Source: Dipetalonema caudispina (lineage: Eukaryota > Nematoda > Chromadorea > Rhabditida > Onchocercidae). From it: a stretch of DNA of 64,000 bases. The stretch lies in NCBI GenBank assembly GCA_013365325.1, contig JABVXV010000074.1, positions 124,001 to 188,000 on the forward strand. The letters run 5' to 3'. How positions within the stretch are numbered: position 1 is the first letter of the stretch; the number at the start of each line of letters is the position of its first letter. The translations under genes and the position numbers were made by a program. Of the stretch, positions 38,335-50,938 are shown piece by piece. Under the pieces are notes generated by a model. It saw only the letters and a list, made by a program, of their open reading frames with translations. It made no database searches and was not told the origin of the DNA.

Positions 38335-40919
38335 TTCTACAAATAGAAATTTATTGAAATTAAAATAACATATTTTACAATTGTATCAATCTTGATAATT
38401 AATATGGACAACTTTTGCAGTGGAAATAATCTTTCCAAAGCAAATTCCTACTATTTCATCCTGAAACATTTTTGCAGAAAAGCCTATCATGTACTCTATA
38501 ATATGCTACAATGACCTTTTCTTTCATGGTCAATCCTCGTATGCGCTCAGTGTATTTTACTACTATTTTTTATTAATTATAAAATGTTTTGCTAAATTCT
38601 TCCGTCTAACATCATAATCATCAAACTTCAATCAAATGTCATATCATCAATATCACTTTTGAATGCGATCACAAATATGTATATTAACGGAGATGATTAA
38701 CTTCCTCCTCTTATATACACAAAATTAACAACGACAACAATATAATTAAAGCTCCTCTTATTCTTTTACCAATTATAATAATAAACGACAAAATATATAA
38801 GAGAAAAGACAAGGATTCAGAGCTTTGAGACACAAGTAGCTTTTTACGAAGAGCACAATTAACAACATTCACAAGCACATAGGAAGGAGATGGGAAAGAG
38901 AAGATATTAAGCATAACCTAGAAAAAAAAAAAAAAAAAAAAAACTAATTCAAAAAAAAAAACATCACTCCTTTCACATGTATTATTTCATTATACTACGA
39001 TTTAAAACAAACAAAAAATATGTTAGGTATGAGCAAATGGTTCCCTTGATTGAGGGATTCATGAAAAAAAAAAAAAAAAAAAAAAAAAAGAATATATGCA
39101 AACGATGTGGTAATGATAACATGTAAAACAAATGTACTCTTCGCACAACGAAATTGTAATAAATTGAAAAATGGAACAAAGCAAATTACGAACCATTATA
39201 TAAAACTATATATTTATTTGCTTCAGAGACTACTTATTTCGCCTGTAAGTGAATTCTTTATAATTTTTATCACCGTGATAAGAATAAGAATTGCTTATAC
39301 CTGGTCACCAGCTAGACTAAGACAGATGATTCCAGAACCCATGTTGAAATAATTGAAAGCTGTCGGACAACCGAATATCACAAAGAATTCCCACCTTTTC
39401 CGACACTCGAAAAAGGTTAGAACTAAGATGAACAAAAACTTGTGAAATTTCAAGGACCAAACAAACAATAATTCAAATGTATAAGTTGAGAAGTTGATGA
39501 ATACAATGGCATCACTACGACATGGCTGCAAGGGATACTTAATGTCGACGTTTACCTATGAGTCAAGTAGGTACTCTAAGAAACGTACTTTCTAAAACTC
39601 CAAAAATTTAGTAAAATCCAAGTGCTTTGATGTCCCAATGATTCCAATAAGCAAAAAATTCATTTTGGTCACTAACACGTTTCTTAAGCACAAAAATCAC
39701 GTGAAAACATGTTGAAAATTTGAAAATTATGGTTCAAAATCAAAAAAGACATACTGCTCCGAGGGAGCTCGAGTGAATAACTGAGGATAAGCAGAGCATA
39801 CTTATCAGACAAATATATCAAACTTATATAATAAAAAATCATATAACAAAATCAAACTCAAAAAGTAAAAGTAATACTAGAAGTACACAGATAAAACCAA
39901 AATCACCGGGTAACAGATACTGTACTCAAAAGCTTAGTGCTGATGTAGATTCGAAGAGAAAGGGATAGTCGAGAGGGGGATTACGTAATATAGTGCAAAC
40001 AGTATCAGGGAGAGAAGCAAAGGCAAAAAGAGAGTGAAAGACCATTCCTTTCAGTCTGATAAAAGCAAAATGTAAAAAAAGAATGAAACCACAACGGTTT
40101 TACTAATATTGATGCCGTATTTTTCAATAGCCCGTAGGAACCATAATAATTCAATTCGTCATCTTCGTATAATCGGAAAATTATGCCCTCGACTGAATTA
40201 TCTGCAAATTTGGCAACAAATTACTCCGTTAGCTAGGCAAGATCAACTTATGAAAGAAAATAAAATCAAAGTCATAAGATTTAGTTTGTGTATAAACACT
40301 ATCTTAATTTTGATCGCTAAAATTAATAATGACAAAAGTCCAAAAACTCCACTTTTTGCATTCCTAACACATTTATTCATTCAGCCATCCTTCGAGTTCC
40401 TGCGTATCCTCTCACTATTATATCATGCAACAATACAATAACAGAACAGTATTTTTTTAATAAAATCCTATAAAGTCCCCTTCATAAATCCCGTACATGC
40501 GACAATGAGATGCAGTTTTCAATCGGAGATTTAATGCGAAAAGATTACATGATTTCTCTTCAAAAACTTCCTTCATGGCCTTTTTCTTCAAATTTACTGA
40601 CACAACACAACTTTACCGCATGAAGAATTCACTATGTGGGACTGTGATGACTTTAACTAGTCGCCAAAAAAAGCACATAACGAATCTCGTACACGATTGG
40701 TTTACGACTTTAAATTATCTGTCGTTCAATTCCAACGAGAGAAAAAGCTGGCCAAAAAAAAGCAGGTACGAACAGTATGCACAGTGTACGTAAGCACAAA
40801 AAGAGATGGAACTGAGAGTGGATTTCTAGTGATGTCGGTTAAAACTGATAAAAAATTCAGTTATTTAAAAGATCGAAAGTAGAGACAATGTAAGAGATTT
40901 TACTTTAAAAACGAGGCAA
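38335..40919. other. Spacer between GEN1 and SPF27 genes
   Basis: About 2.6 kb without a supportable gene. It contains A runs at 38920-38960 and 39064-39089. The frames at 40109-40441 and 40575-40793 (plus) show no domain and have AT-biased composition. It should hold the SPF27 promoter and the gen-1 3' UTR. Confidence 0.45.
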
Positions 40920-43900
40920 TTATACTGTGAAGACCTGCAATGCATTGGTGCGACCGACATCTTCGACGACGAGAAGCTCAGTAGCAGCTGAATTTTGCTC
41001 CTCAATGATCATCGGTTCATTCTGTCCCGATGCTGGTTGTACCTGTACCTGATTTATATTAGAAGCATTCACTTTTGTAACAAAACCATCTTTTCGAGGA
41101 ACTTTGCTAGGCGGTGGTTGTTGTACACCAGCCATTTCATGATTTCCCTTTTTCCGTCCACTTCGTTGAACTGCATCTCGTTGTGATGAGACAATTACAC
41201 CACTACTTTCACCATTCAACTGATTCACATCTTCTGAAGTTGATGGTACTGAGATCACTTCTATCACCTGCAATCATAAAATTACATATTTAGCTCATGG
41301 AAGAAATAACATTTTCAAAAGTCTACCTATGAGATAATCGGTTGTCCCATAAAAGAATCTAGAAACTAACTTAATCCTTATATTCTATTTCTCAAGATGA
41401 AACTAAAAGAACTTACAGGACTGTGTTTGTAAAGCAAAGCGTTCACACGTAGACGTTCCATGGCAATTCGTTCACGTTTTGAGCAAGCAGTACGTCCTCC
41501 TTTGGTAAGCGTTGCACACTTCTAAATAATTCATGAGATTGATGAGAAATAAACAAAGAATAACTATTCTAGATAACAAACAAATGGAAAGAAATAATTT
41601 TGTCTAGTGCCCTGAAAACACCAGAAATTATCCTTATTAACCCACCGGTTGGATAGAAACTTAGAAGAAACTAATAACTGTAACTTGCCTCAACTCTTTC
41701 TGCATCTGGTTGTAGCTTCTGTGTACAGTTAACACCATTTGGCTTCCAATTACATTCCCGCATCAATATTTCCTTCAAATTGAGAAGTAAGCGTGAAGTA
41801 CTTATCTCAACAAATTATGTTTATTTGTAGTAGAAGAGACAAGCAAAATTTCATAGCGCACATGGAATTAGCAGTCAAAGTGAACTAATGAAGTTCTTTC
41901 GAAAGTTTGGATACGGCCACATTCGGTATGCAATCATCTCAAGATACATTGCACAGAATGACAGACATGTCCAGGTAGTCATAATAAAGGATGTAAGATT
42001 CATAATGCGTTATATAATCTGGAATATTGTAATGATTGTTACAAATTTCAAGAACATACTTCAGTTTTTTGCATATTGGGTGGCAATTTTTTGGGTAGCT
42101 GTGTACGAGAATACTCAATAACAACCGGCATCATATAGATATTGATCGCATTAGACATAGCATCCGAGTTTGGATTGAAATTTCGCAAATCTATGGAATT
42201 TCTGTTAACGCTAAGTCGTAATTTCCGTTTGACATTGCTGTCATAATCACGCACTGGAAGCATTTCTGTCGTGTAAGACCTGAAGTGTGTTTAGTAAATA
42301 CGGGACGAAATGAAGAGTACTGTTACTTATGTCCTGCACATGTGGAGTCATTGGTCATATAAAAACTTGAAAAAAAAAACTGATTCAGGGAAGTGTTGCT
42401 TATAGTGAATATAGAATTAAACAAACATTAATTAGAAAAAACAAACAAGCAAGACTTACTTAAATCTATCCAAAATAACTTGAGGATGATCATGCTTCAT
42501 GAGATAAAATTCGGAAACAATTTCCAACGCTGTAACTAAACCAACACCAGGAATTCCTTTTTGAGCATAATCACAACCAATCATGATTGTCATTGCTATA
42601 AGGCAAGACCTAAAACGATTATATGTTAATTTGCTTTAATTTCCACGACTTCCAGTTTTTCTTAGCTTCTCTGCTGAAGTTTTACTTTTGAGTATGAAAA
42701 CAAGAAGAGGAAAAAACTTGTTATAATAAAGTTGATGAGTTAGCTGCTACATAATAAGATTTAAAATTTCTTCAGTGCTTTTCTTCTGTTCCTCCCAAAA
42801 ATCTTCTGAAATATCCTGAAATAGTTTTACCTGCTCAAGCACAAGGTTTCATCCAAATAATCCATGGAAAGATGAAGGACGTTGCTCTGTACCTTACCAC
42901 CAAAACCAAACTCGACCTTAAATTGAAGATGATTTTTAAAAGAAATGAGAAATATTACTTATTTTATTTCCAAACACGTGATTTCGAGAATGACTCTCCC
43001 TTCTCTCCGAAAACTTTTTTTTGTTCGATTTCCAGCTTTTTCTTAGCTTCTCTGCTGAAATCTTATAAAAAATTATCGGGAGACATAGGGAGACACAGAC
43101 CCTGTGCATATTGATACGCATAATCCATAAGCACGCACTTTTTGGGTATGATGGGTTACATCTGCAGACATACAGTATACGGACGACGAATCTTAGTCTA
43201 AATTTGGCAAGTCTCAACAACTTACCAACTCCTTATGGGCATAACAGTCAAGCTAAACTTTATAACAGGAATTTTAAAAACTGATCTGAATTAAAAGCAA
43301 TAAAGAGCCATCCTTGCCTGATAAAGATTATTCCCTCCGAAAAGAATATAATCAAAATCTCGTGTGATGCAACCATGAACCAAGCCTCGTTGCTCAAGCT
43401 GTGCGCACTGTGCTTCACCTTCCAACTTACTTTCCATCCAGCGAACTCCCATCGAATTTAACAATATCTTCAAAAAAATTTCCCTTAAGTTTTTTGTCTA
43501 GGGTATTATGCAATGAGTTTTAGTAGGTAAACCAATCCATCACGACGAACTAAAATACATGTATCTTCTTTATATCTGACCTTCACGCAAGTGTCTCCTA
43601 TTCGTAACAGAGGATAAACAAACCGAAACGACCTCAGTTGGCTTTATGTTGAAAGTTCACACACAAGTAAACCCATCAATTATTTCAATTTATTGGTCAG
43701 TCAACGCACCACTATGGTTTTTGCATTTGGCCGAACCTTCTAATCTATGTCACAGTGCTTGACTGCCATCCTTCAGTACTTAAGCAGAAAATTTGGGCTT
43801 TTTTTGAGGATAAAAGATAATTTTTGTGAACTGATAGAAATTTCTAATTTTCCACCTTGATTTCCTCAATTTTTGGTACCATTTCTTGTTTTAGCTCTGA

Positions 43901-44682
43901 TGTCCAATACTTGCTTCCACGCTTCCTTACTTTCCTCATCGAAGAAACCCCATAATCCACCTGAAATCGTTATATATCTTGAAAAAGAAAAAGAAAGTGT
44001 ATTAGTACTTAATCTACAAAAATGAAGCTATAACGTCCAGCAGATAACAAATGGAAACATACATTTGCCCGCTCTCCCTCATCAATTCCATCGAAAACAA
44101 CAATAGGTTCAACACCTTCTTCCAATAAACTTCGACATCGTGTGTAAAATGTACTTAAGTATGGTTTTCGAGCTGTTGAGCAGTGTGCTACCGAGCCACG
44201 CAGCACCTCACATAGCCAAGTGTGACCATCTAAAGTGAAAAATAGGAGATCTTAACCGTTTAATTAATTATCAAGGTTTTCCTTACCTTCATTTCCAATA
44301 TTTCCTTTCCAAATGTCTCATTTCTAGATTTAAATATTTGTTTACAACTAAACACACAATTCTTTTTCCTGCCGCTATTTAACAACTTGTTGATTCAAAA
44401 TATAAACGAAAGAGATGAGAGCGTTTTCAATTCTATGCATAATAGTTACAGGATATCATTCAACTGATTATATCAGGTGTAGTGTGATCCGCCTAAATTA
44501 AACGTGCCTGCATGCTTAAATTGCAAGCAAATGTTGTAGTGAAACTCCAGCCTGAACTTCTATAACTGTTTTTCGAAAAACATATATAATTAACCTATAG
44601 CAATCCGTTTGTTCCGCAGTGCAGATATGTTCACAGGTTGCACAAATTTTTGTACATATTCCCACATGCTTGTAACGCCCAT
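40920..44682 (-). CDS. gen-1: Holliday junction resolvase GEN1 (XPG/Rad2 family)
   Basis: Ten exons, read 44682-44595, 44229-44063, 43960-43856, 43467-43318, 42916-42831, 42609-42460, 42279-42060, 41772-41689, 41521-41417, 41267-40920; 500 aa. The protein starts MGVTSMWEYV, as XPG-family nucleases do; the initiator Met is removed so Gly2 can contact DNA. Catalytic acids sit at nearly the human GEN1 spacing: D30 (IAIDGHTWL), D76 (VVFDG), E136 and E138 (LEGEAQCAQLE), D157 and D159 (TRDFDYILFG) and D212 (IGCDYAQKGIPGVG, opening the helix-hairpin region). GEN1 cuts four-way junctions symmetrically during recombination and repair. The last 115 residues (TSEDVNQLNGESSG...) are polar and look disordered. 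Two introns appear to use GC donors: after 43318 (GCAAGG), with no usable GT nearby, and after 41689 (GCAAGT), where a GT five codon-positions earlier is a weaker alternative. Confidence 0.9.
42651..43064 (+). repeat. Short direct repeat in two gen-1 introns
   Basis: A roughly 30-base sequence (core tttttcttagcttctctgct) occurs at 42651-42684 and again at 43031-43064, with one or two differences. The copies lie in the introns on either side of the gen-1 exon 42831-42916. They could be remnants of a dispersed repeat or of a local duplication. Confidence 0.6.
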
Positions 44683-47130
44683 TGCACCGGCGTTTCTTGA
44701 TGATTACAATTAAAATCCTGAAAACAATCTTCAACCTAAACTTTATAAAAAATCATAAAGCTTCAACCTCGTACATAACAACGAAGAAAGTGTTAAAGTA
44801 TTCGAAAAACCATAACTGATAATGTGATGATAAAAAACTCCTTGTCATTCATTAAACTAATGCTTCAAATGTCGCGCTATTTTGTCCTTATCTGTGTCAG
44901 AAGAGATATGCCAGTTTTGGATACAGATAAGTATAGAATACAGAACAAATAAGATTAGTCCGACAAAAGCTTAAAAATGTAAAATTGGACTATAAAATCC
45001 ATAGTTTTCATTGAAAATAAAAATATGTTGATCTAGCTTGTCTAATCATGTTCATCATCGAAAGCTGGTTAATACCGTTGACAGGCTTACTGGATGTATG
45101 ACCACTAAGACTGCATATAATAAGTTAGATATGTGTACCTTCCGAACGTAGGTGCACGCAACGTAAGTGAAGAGATACAAACGATTTAACACAAGTCCAG
45201 CGCCATATGTGACCGTATAAGGGTTAATGTAAGTCGTAGAGCATCCGCGTGACCATAAACGAGTCGCATTAAAAAGCAGAAAAAACCCTTGAATTCTGGC
45301 ACAACGTTTCAGAAGAACGTTGAACGATCTAGAAATACAACAAACCAAACTTCGGTCGTCAAAATCAGCCTCCAATCGGAGATATATTACGAACTCATCT
45401 GCAACACATCTACATGTGTTTACATAGCATTTATATTGAAGAAATGAAATTTCCAGTCAAGAGAAGCCTCGACCGGTGAAACTTGAACTATCTCTCTGAA
45501 CAGTGAACTAACAAGATCCTGAATCCATCTGAATCGCCCGAAAGTATCACTATTTGACGGATGAAAGTCGTTGCTGTTACTCGCAGTTGTTGCGTCAAGT
45601 TCACGTCTCATCGCTTGAGATACCATATGTGCACAGCCATTTTTGTCTTTAGAGTTGAACCTTGAATAAACCAAAGAGGTTAACTATCCTTCAGAAGTAA
45701 GTATTCAGCTCATGTATGTATCTTTCATATGCGAGCTTTTAGACGTCCCTATACCACCACGTATTAAGCACTCTGTTGATTTGTTTGTCGGCCATCTACG
45801 ATTAACTATCGATTGTTGACCTGCTCGACGGGACTGACCCATGTGGTAAGACTTGTTTTTCACACGTTTAATAGTAGATGGTCCCCTCAAGAATGTCAAA
45901 GTTTACAATTGTTCCTTCGATGACCAGTGAAGATCCTTCATTTTACAACATGTTAAGGAATGTCCGTAATTCGAGTGGTACTTTCGAGACAATTGCAAGT
46001 TTACATGAAGTTTTTTTCAGCTACAAAAAAAAAAAATATTTTCATGCACTTTTCCATCCTGTAATAATTGGGAGGGCTCATATGATAATAGTAAAAGATA
46101 AACAATTGCGAACTACTCAGTGTCCTCACAAAGAAAAAAAAAAAACAGTAAAAGATACATCAATTACAAAATGATAAATTAATACTAATGCAGATAGAAG
46201 ATTTCCACTTGAATCGATAACATGAGCGATCAGCTAAAAAGTATCACCGATCAAAGGGTTGATACGTATGAAGAAAGAGAAGAAATATGCAAATATTTTT
46301 GGTTAAAAATTTTCTTCCAAATATAATAAGTACAATATTGGTCACAGAAAGGTATATGGCAGATATAGGCAACCTTACGTCAAATTGAATTACATTACAT
46401 CATTCTGATAAACAATCACCCAAAACTTAATCGACTAAATCAATAATTGGTGATTTTCTTAATGTAAAGTTTCTCATATAAAGTGAACCCAATCTTTCTT
46501 TCAATGTTAAGAAAACCAAAAATGTACGATGAAACTATGAGAAAAAGATTCATTTTATCTTATAATCAATAAAGTATAATTTTGGAAGAAGGAATAGTTC
46601 AACATTCAACGATATCATGCATTAGTCCTCCTGAAATGCTTTTTACCTGAAGTTTAATCTTTTCATCTCTTATTTCCTATTCAACATTCTATTCTTGATT
46701 CAATTAACAAAGCTCTCGAATTTCAAACAACAATTAATGATGTAAATTCTCGAAAGTGTAAAAAGTATGATCTAATCAAGAAAAATGCACCAACATTTAC
46801 TTTTTCTTTCCTTCACTATCAATCGGTAATAATACAAGTGGTGAAGTTTAGTATACGATATACTTGCAGATAGATAGTATGTGATAATTTCAGTGAATAT
46901 CCTTTTTTTTAGTGTATGAATTATATCAGAGAAATAGTAGCGAGTATAAGTAAAGCTAACTTCTGATCACTCATCTCATTAATCCCTCTCATTATAACCC
47001 TATCAGATATCTTTGACCAATCCCGAACACCTAGTCGTTATATTGCGGGGACACCGAGTAGCAGAATAGTCTCGCGGTCAATTTATCATTTGGAAATTGA
47101 ATTGACAAGGAAGGTTTGATTCCTGGATTG
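44683..47130. other. Intergenic region upstream of gen-1
   Basis: Contains the gen-1 promoter and, at 45055-45900, an island with less AT bias and several open frames (see separate entry). The remainder (46020-47130) is AT-rich with no gene recognised. Confidence 0.45.
45055..45899 (-). other. Open-frame island of unknown nature
   Basis: Three minus-strand frames lie in succession: 45899-45705 (64 codons, basic and Ser-rich), 45674-45420 (84 codons, including RFRWIQDLVSSLFREIVQVS) and 45375-45055 (106 codons, hydrophobic). The stretch looks less AT-rich than its surroundings. The first two frames are in the same phase, separated by two stops. I do not recognise any product, find no clean splice pair joining them, and see no start context. 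It may be unrecognised exons, a decayed gene or mobile element, or chance. Confidence 0.2.
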
Positions 47131-47615
47131 AAGCGGGATGAGAAGAGGTCAAGTTGTGACCTTTTGGGTTGAATTAAATCAGATTGAGTCGGGATGTATT
47201 AAATTAAATTAAATTATGCTAAAATTATTTGAAAAGTAGTGATTTAACTGAACTGAATTGAAATGAATGTAAATAAATTGAATTAATTTAAAGTAATGAA
47301 TTAATTCCTTTTTTTTTTTGTTCAGTTTCCTTAAAGATTTGAAGCGGGATGAGAAGAGGTTAAGTCGTGACCTTTTGAATTGAATTAAATCAAATTGGAT
47401 CGAAATGTGAAGCGGGATGAGAAGAGGTCAAGTTGTGACTTTTTGAATTGAATTAAATCAAATTGAATCGAAATGTGTTAAATTAAATTAAATTATGCTA
47501 AAATTATTTGAGACGTAGTGATTTAACTGAATTGAATTGAAATGAATGCAAATAAATTGAATTAATTTAAAGTAATGAATCAATTTATTTTTTTTTCTTT
47601 AGTTTCCTTAAATAT
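47131..47615. repeat. Local tandem duplication with truncated middle copy
   Basis: A unit of about 207 bases opens with gaagcgggatgagaagaggt and contains ttaaattaaattaaattatg and ends in a T-run. It is present nearly complete at about 47131-47337 and 47408-47615. A short copy of about 68 bases lies between them (47340-47407). Copies differ at scattered positions, so the duplication is not very recent. No coding capacity. Confidence 0.85.
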
Positions 47616-48205
47616 TTGATTCCCACTAACAATCAATTATATATTTCACGAATTTCTTGTAATTATTCAATTTCAATCATAATATCAAAAGATGTTAATA
47701 CGTATGAACTGAGCCATAACTTCGAGTATTTTTGATAAATACAGTATCAATAAATGTTTTACTTTTTATTAATTATATCTGGTAATAATTATCCCACTTT
47801 TCACATTAATTGTATGTCGCCTTAAAAATTTCAACACGTTCAGTTCAACAAGCTTAAATTACAATGATTTAATGATACTAGAGATATGGAATAAGGATAC
47901 TTGCCATATATTAGATACATATAAGTTCGATAGAATAATTCCAAACTGCTTCATTCAATGATCGATTTCTTTAAATGGCACTGATTGATCAAATATCTTT
48001 AGCCAAATATTATCGATAATCAATGGAAAAGAAAACCGAGTATAGAAAAAAATACATAGCATATGTTTTTGTTTTGCTAGCAGTGAAGGTAGAGAATTTC
48101 GCAGAGGTTAAAGGTCACAGGCATATTCCTCTCATCCTATTCACAAAGTTTCGTAGTTTATTATTCGTGAACAAAAGAAAAAATTGCTAATCTGAGATAT
48201 TCAAT
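47616..48205. other. 5' flank of the secreted-protein gene
   Basis: AT-rich, no gene. Presumed promoter and 5' UTR of the plus-strand gene starting at 48206. No clear core promoter element identified. Confidence 0.45.
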
Positions 48206-49182
48206 ATGATTACTCAACTGATTCTTTATATGGCAATATTTATGATAACGATCAGTAGCCTTCCTGATGGTTGGATGCGACCAATGGAGAGAGACGTCAA
48301 TCCCAGTAGGTATTTCCGGTAATTTATTTTATCCTACAGTCCTAATCATTCTCAGGAAACATTTTCCGAGTTGGTGCGAAATTTATTTAAGTGTTTTGTT
48401 AAAAATCACTGAAAAAAAAAAGTGATCAATGAATGGAACATTCGGCAAAGAAGAAATATCCTAAAAAAAAGTTGAAACAGATGAAGATAATATTGCTAAT
48501 TAGTTGTAGTAAGTGATCAAGTAATCAAGATACAACATTTGTATTTATATTTGATATCTAATTAGCCATTTTCATTTTTCTAGATTGCTGGAAATGTGAA
48601 CCATCACCTGAAGAGTTAAGTGAATGCGATAGAAATTTCTTAACTCATGGAAGAAAATGTGGTAAATTGCAATCAAGATTTGTAGAACGTGGTAATCATT
48701 GTATTGTTGAGATATTGAATTGTTATTCAAAATTTAGTAATGCATATCAGACTGAAGCAAATTTTATCATTGCTCGTGGTCGATTAATTATTCCATCTGA
48801 TAACGATACGTAAGTTTTATTTTGTTCTTTTAAATTTCATCATTTAGCTAACAAATTTATAAAATTAACAGATTTATAAAAATTTTTGGATAGCCTTTCA
48901 GATGACATACATGAAATTAGCCATTATATTAAATTCTTGTTTTCAATCGATATTGATTGATAATAATCATTGATTTGTAGCTCGTTACGCTATTTTCCGT
49001 TGAGTAATCCAGTTGGAAGGAAAGAAATCATAATAGTATGTACTTTAAATGGTATATGGGAAGCAATAGTACCATTAACTAATAATCGAATAGAAGTAAA
49101 CGAGATACAATGTATTACATCCGATCATCAAACAATGAATCATATTTCTCCATATATTACTGAAATATATCGTCGACGTTAA
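48206..49182 (+). CDS. Secreted eight-cysteine protein, resembling nematode C6/DUF281 proteins
   Basis: Three exons: 48206-48305, 48584-48809, 48981-49182, giving 175 aa. Residues 1-18 (MITQLILYMAIFMITISS) are a classic signal peptide, likely cut before LPDGW. The mature protein has eight cysteines at about 35, 38, 48, 59, 73, 80, 129 and 153, an even number that suits disulphide bonding outside the cell. The pattern CWKCEP near the start and VCTLNGIWEA with a later C resembles the C6 (DUF281-type) modules of nematode secreted proteins; this is a resemblance, not a firm match. There is no membrane anchor after the signal. Function unknown; excretory, cuticular or surface roles are all possible. 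An AATAAA lies at 49229, 47 bases after the stop. Confidence 0.75.
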
Positions 49183-50938
49183 TGTATCAATGCTACTAAA
49201 ATAACACTAATTATCATATTTCCTAGATAATAAACTTTAATGTAATTTTTCCGGATTCTCATAATATAATACATGAAATATAAGTTCCAGTTAAGATTGA
49301 TATATTTAGTATATTCTATATGCTAACAAATGATAAACGTATTGAATTTATAAAATAATAACAATATTTTTCCATATGAATAAATTTTGTAAATGAAAAA
49401 TCCTAAAGATAAATCTTAAATATTTTTTTTTTTTTTTTTGAGAAGAATTTATAAACTTTAGCTTATTTTCGTGGAAATATTGCTGCTTCTTTTCATGGAT
49501 CAATAACGATATAATGATGGGAAATTTTAAAATTATTTTCCTTTTTTATTTTCTAATACAAATATGAAATTAATGGATTGTTTGAATATTAGAATAGTAT
49601 TGAGAGCAAAATGTTCACTACTTTTCACTTCCTTCAAGCGGAAATTAATTGAAAGTTTAGAGAGCATTTATGAGTTAGGTTAAAAAAAAAAAGTTATTAA
49701 TTATTCTCAAATGATAGAAAATATTATCGAAAATGAATAGTATACTTAGTATTGAAAACCTTTTTGCATTTTTCCCTCTTTTCAAATCTTTAAATTTCAG
49801 ATTTCATGAAAAAGTTTCGAAACAGCTCTTTACCTACTTTTCTACCTGTAATATTAGTAAAAGTTAATTTTGATTGCTTTCTCTGTACTATTTAACATTT
49901 TGAATCTCATGCGAATTCAAATGAATTAATGAACAGATTACGTAGTATTTATAGCTAAAGTAATGAGTAGTGTTGTAAATAGAATTCATAATTTACAGTA
50001 TTTCGATAGAAATTGATGAACATTTGATCTCAATACTTAAACAATTCCTTATATGTTTGGAAGTTGGAATTGATTTATTGGAATTTCCATTGATTTTATT
50101 ATCGATCTATGGATAGAATATTTAAACTTATCCGATTTTTTTTTTTTTTTTTTTTTTTTAACATGACTGTTGTTGATGCTCGGAAGCATTAAATATTGCA
50201 AATTTCTTGTCATAATAAAAATTCCACTTAATTTCTTACAATTTCCATTTCTTAATTACAGAAATCATTCCTTCATTCTTATTCTCTTCTTTACTCTGAC
50301 AACTTGTGAATAATAAATTTGTATGTCTATTGAATAAAAATCTTTCACAATAAAATTTTCCGTAATTAATAAAAATTCATATAGAGATTAATTATACAGA
50401 TTGTTCTTGATTGCAACTATTGCAAATAATAATTATAAGAGGTGATGGATTTTGATATTCTTTGATTTATTTAAATTTGAAAGATGATAAATCAATGTCC
50501 CAAATAATATTTAGATGAGCTAATAACTATTAGTTCCCTTTTGATCTGTTTGAAACAAAATAGAGAGTGAAGCAAATACTCTTCGCAGTATAACTGACAA
50601 ATTTTCACTTTTCAAATTCATAGTATCGGATTGAAATTGGTCCCTAAGATCGAATATGGATAAGGCTCATATCAGTGATTGATAGAAGAGTTGGCATGCT
50701 TTTGTGATGGAGAAAGTGTGGGAAGAGTACTTCAGCTTAATACTGTACTTTCTTTTTTTTTTTTTTTTTTTAAAGGATATGATACAAAATCTTTGGATTG
50801 GATCGATCGTTCTTAATTGTATTAAAATATGTTGCTCTGAAGTGAAATGTGCAGTAAATATCAAAGATTTTGTTGGAAAATTTAAGCGAAATTTTCAAAC
50901 AAAATTTTGTTGATCACATTTGCATTCAACGATAAGTT
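49183..50938. other. Convergent intergenic region
   Basis: About 1.75 kb, very AT-rich, between two converging genes. Contains T runs (49422-49439, 50138-50159, 50752-50773). No gene recognised; AATAAA at 49229-49234 probably ends the secreted-protein transcript. Confidence 0.5.

Noticed and set aside
40109..40441. 110-codon plus-strand frame between GEN1 and SPF27
   Set aside because: No start context, domain, splice partner or recognisable similarity.
43856..43960. Alternative reading frame in gen-1 exon 3 that looks protein-like (GLWGFFDEESKEAWKQV)
   Set aside because: It ends in a stop inside the exon and does not keep phase with the exons on both sides; the phase-0 frame does.
47041..47100. 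GC-richer segment considered as a tRNA or small RNA
   Set aside because: No cloverleaf arms or A/B box pattern could be formed.
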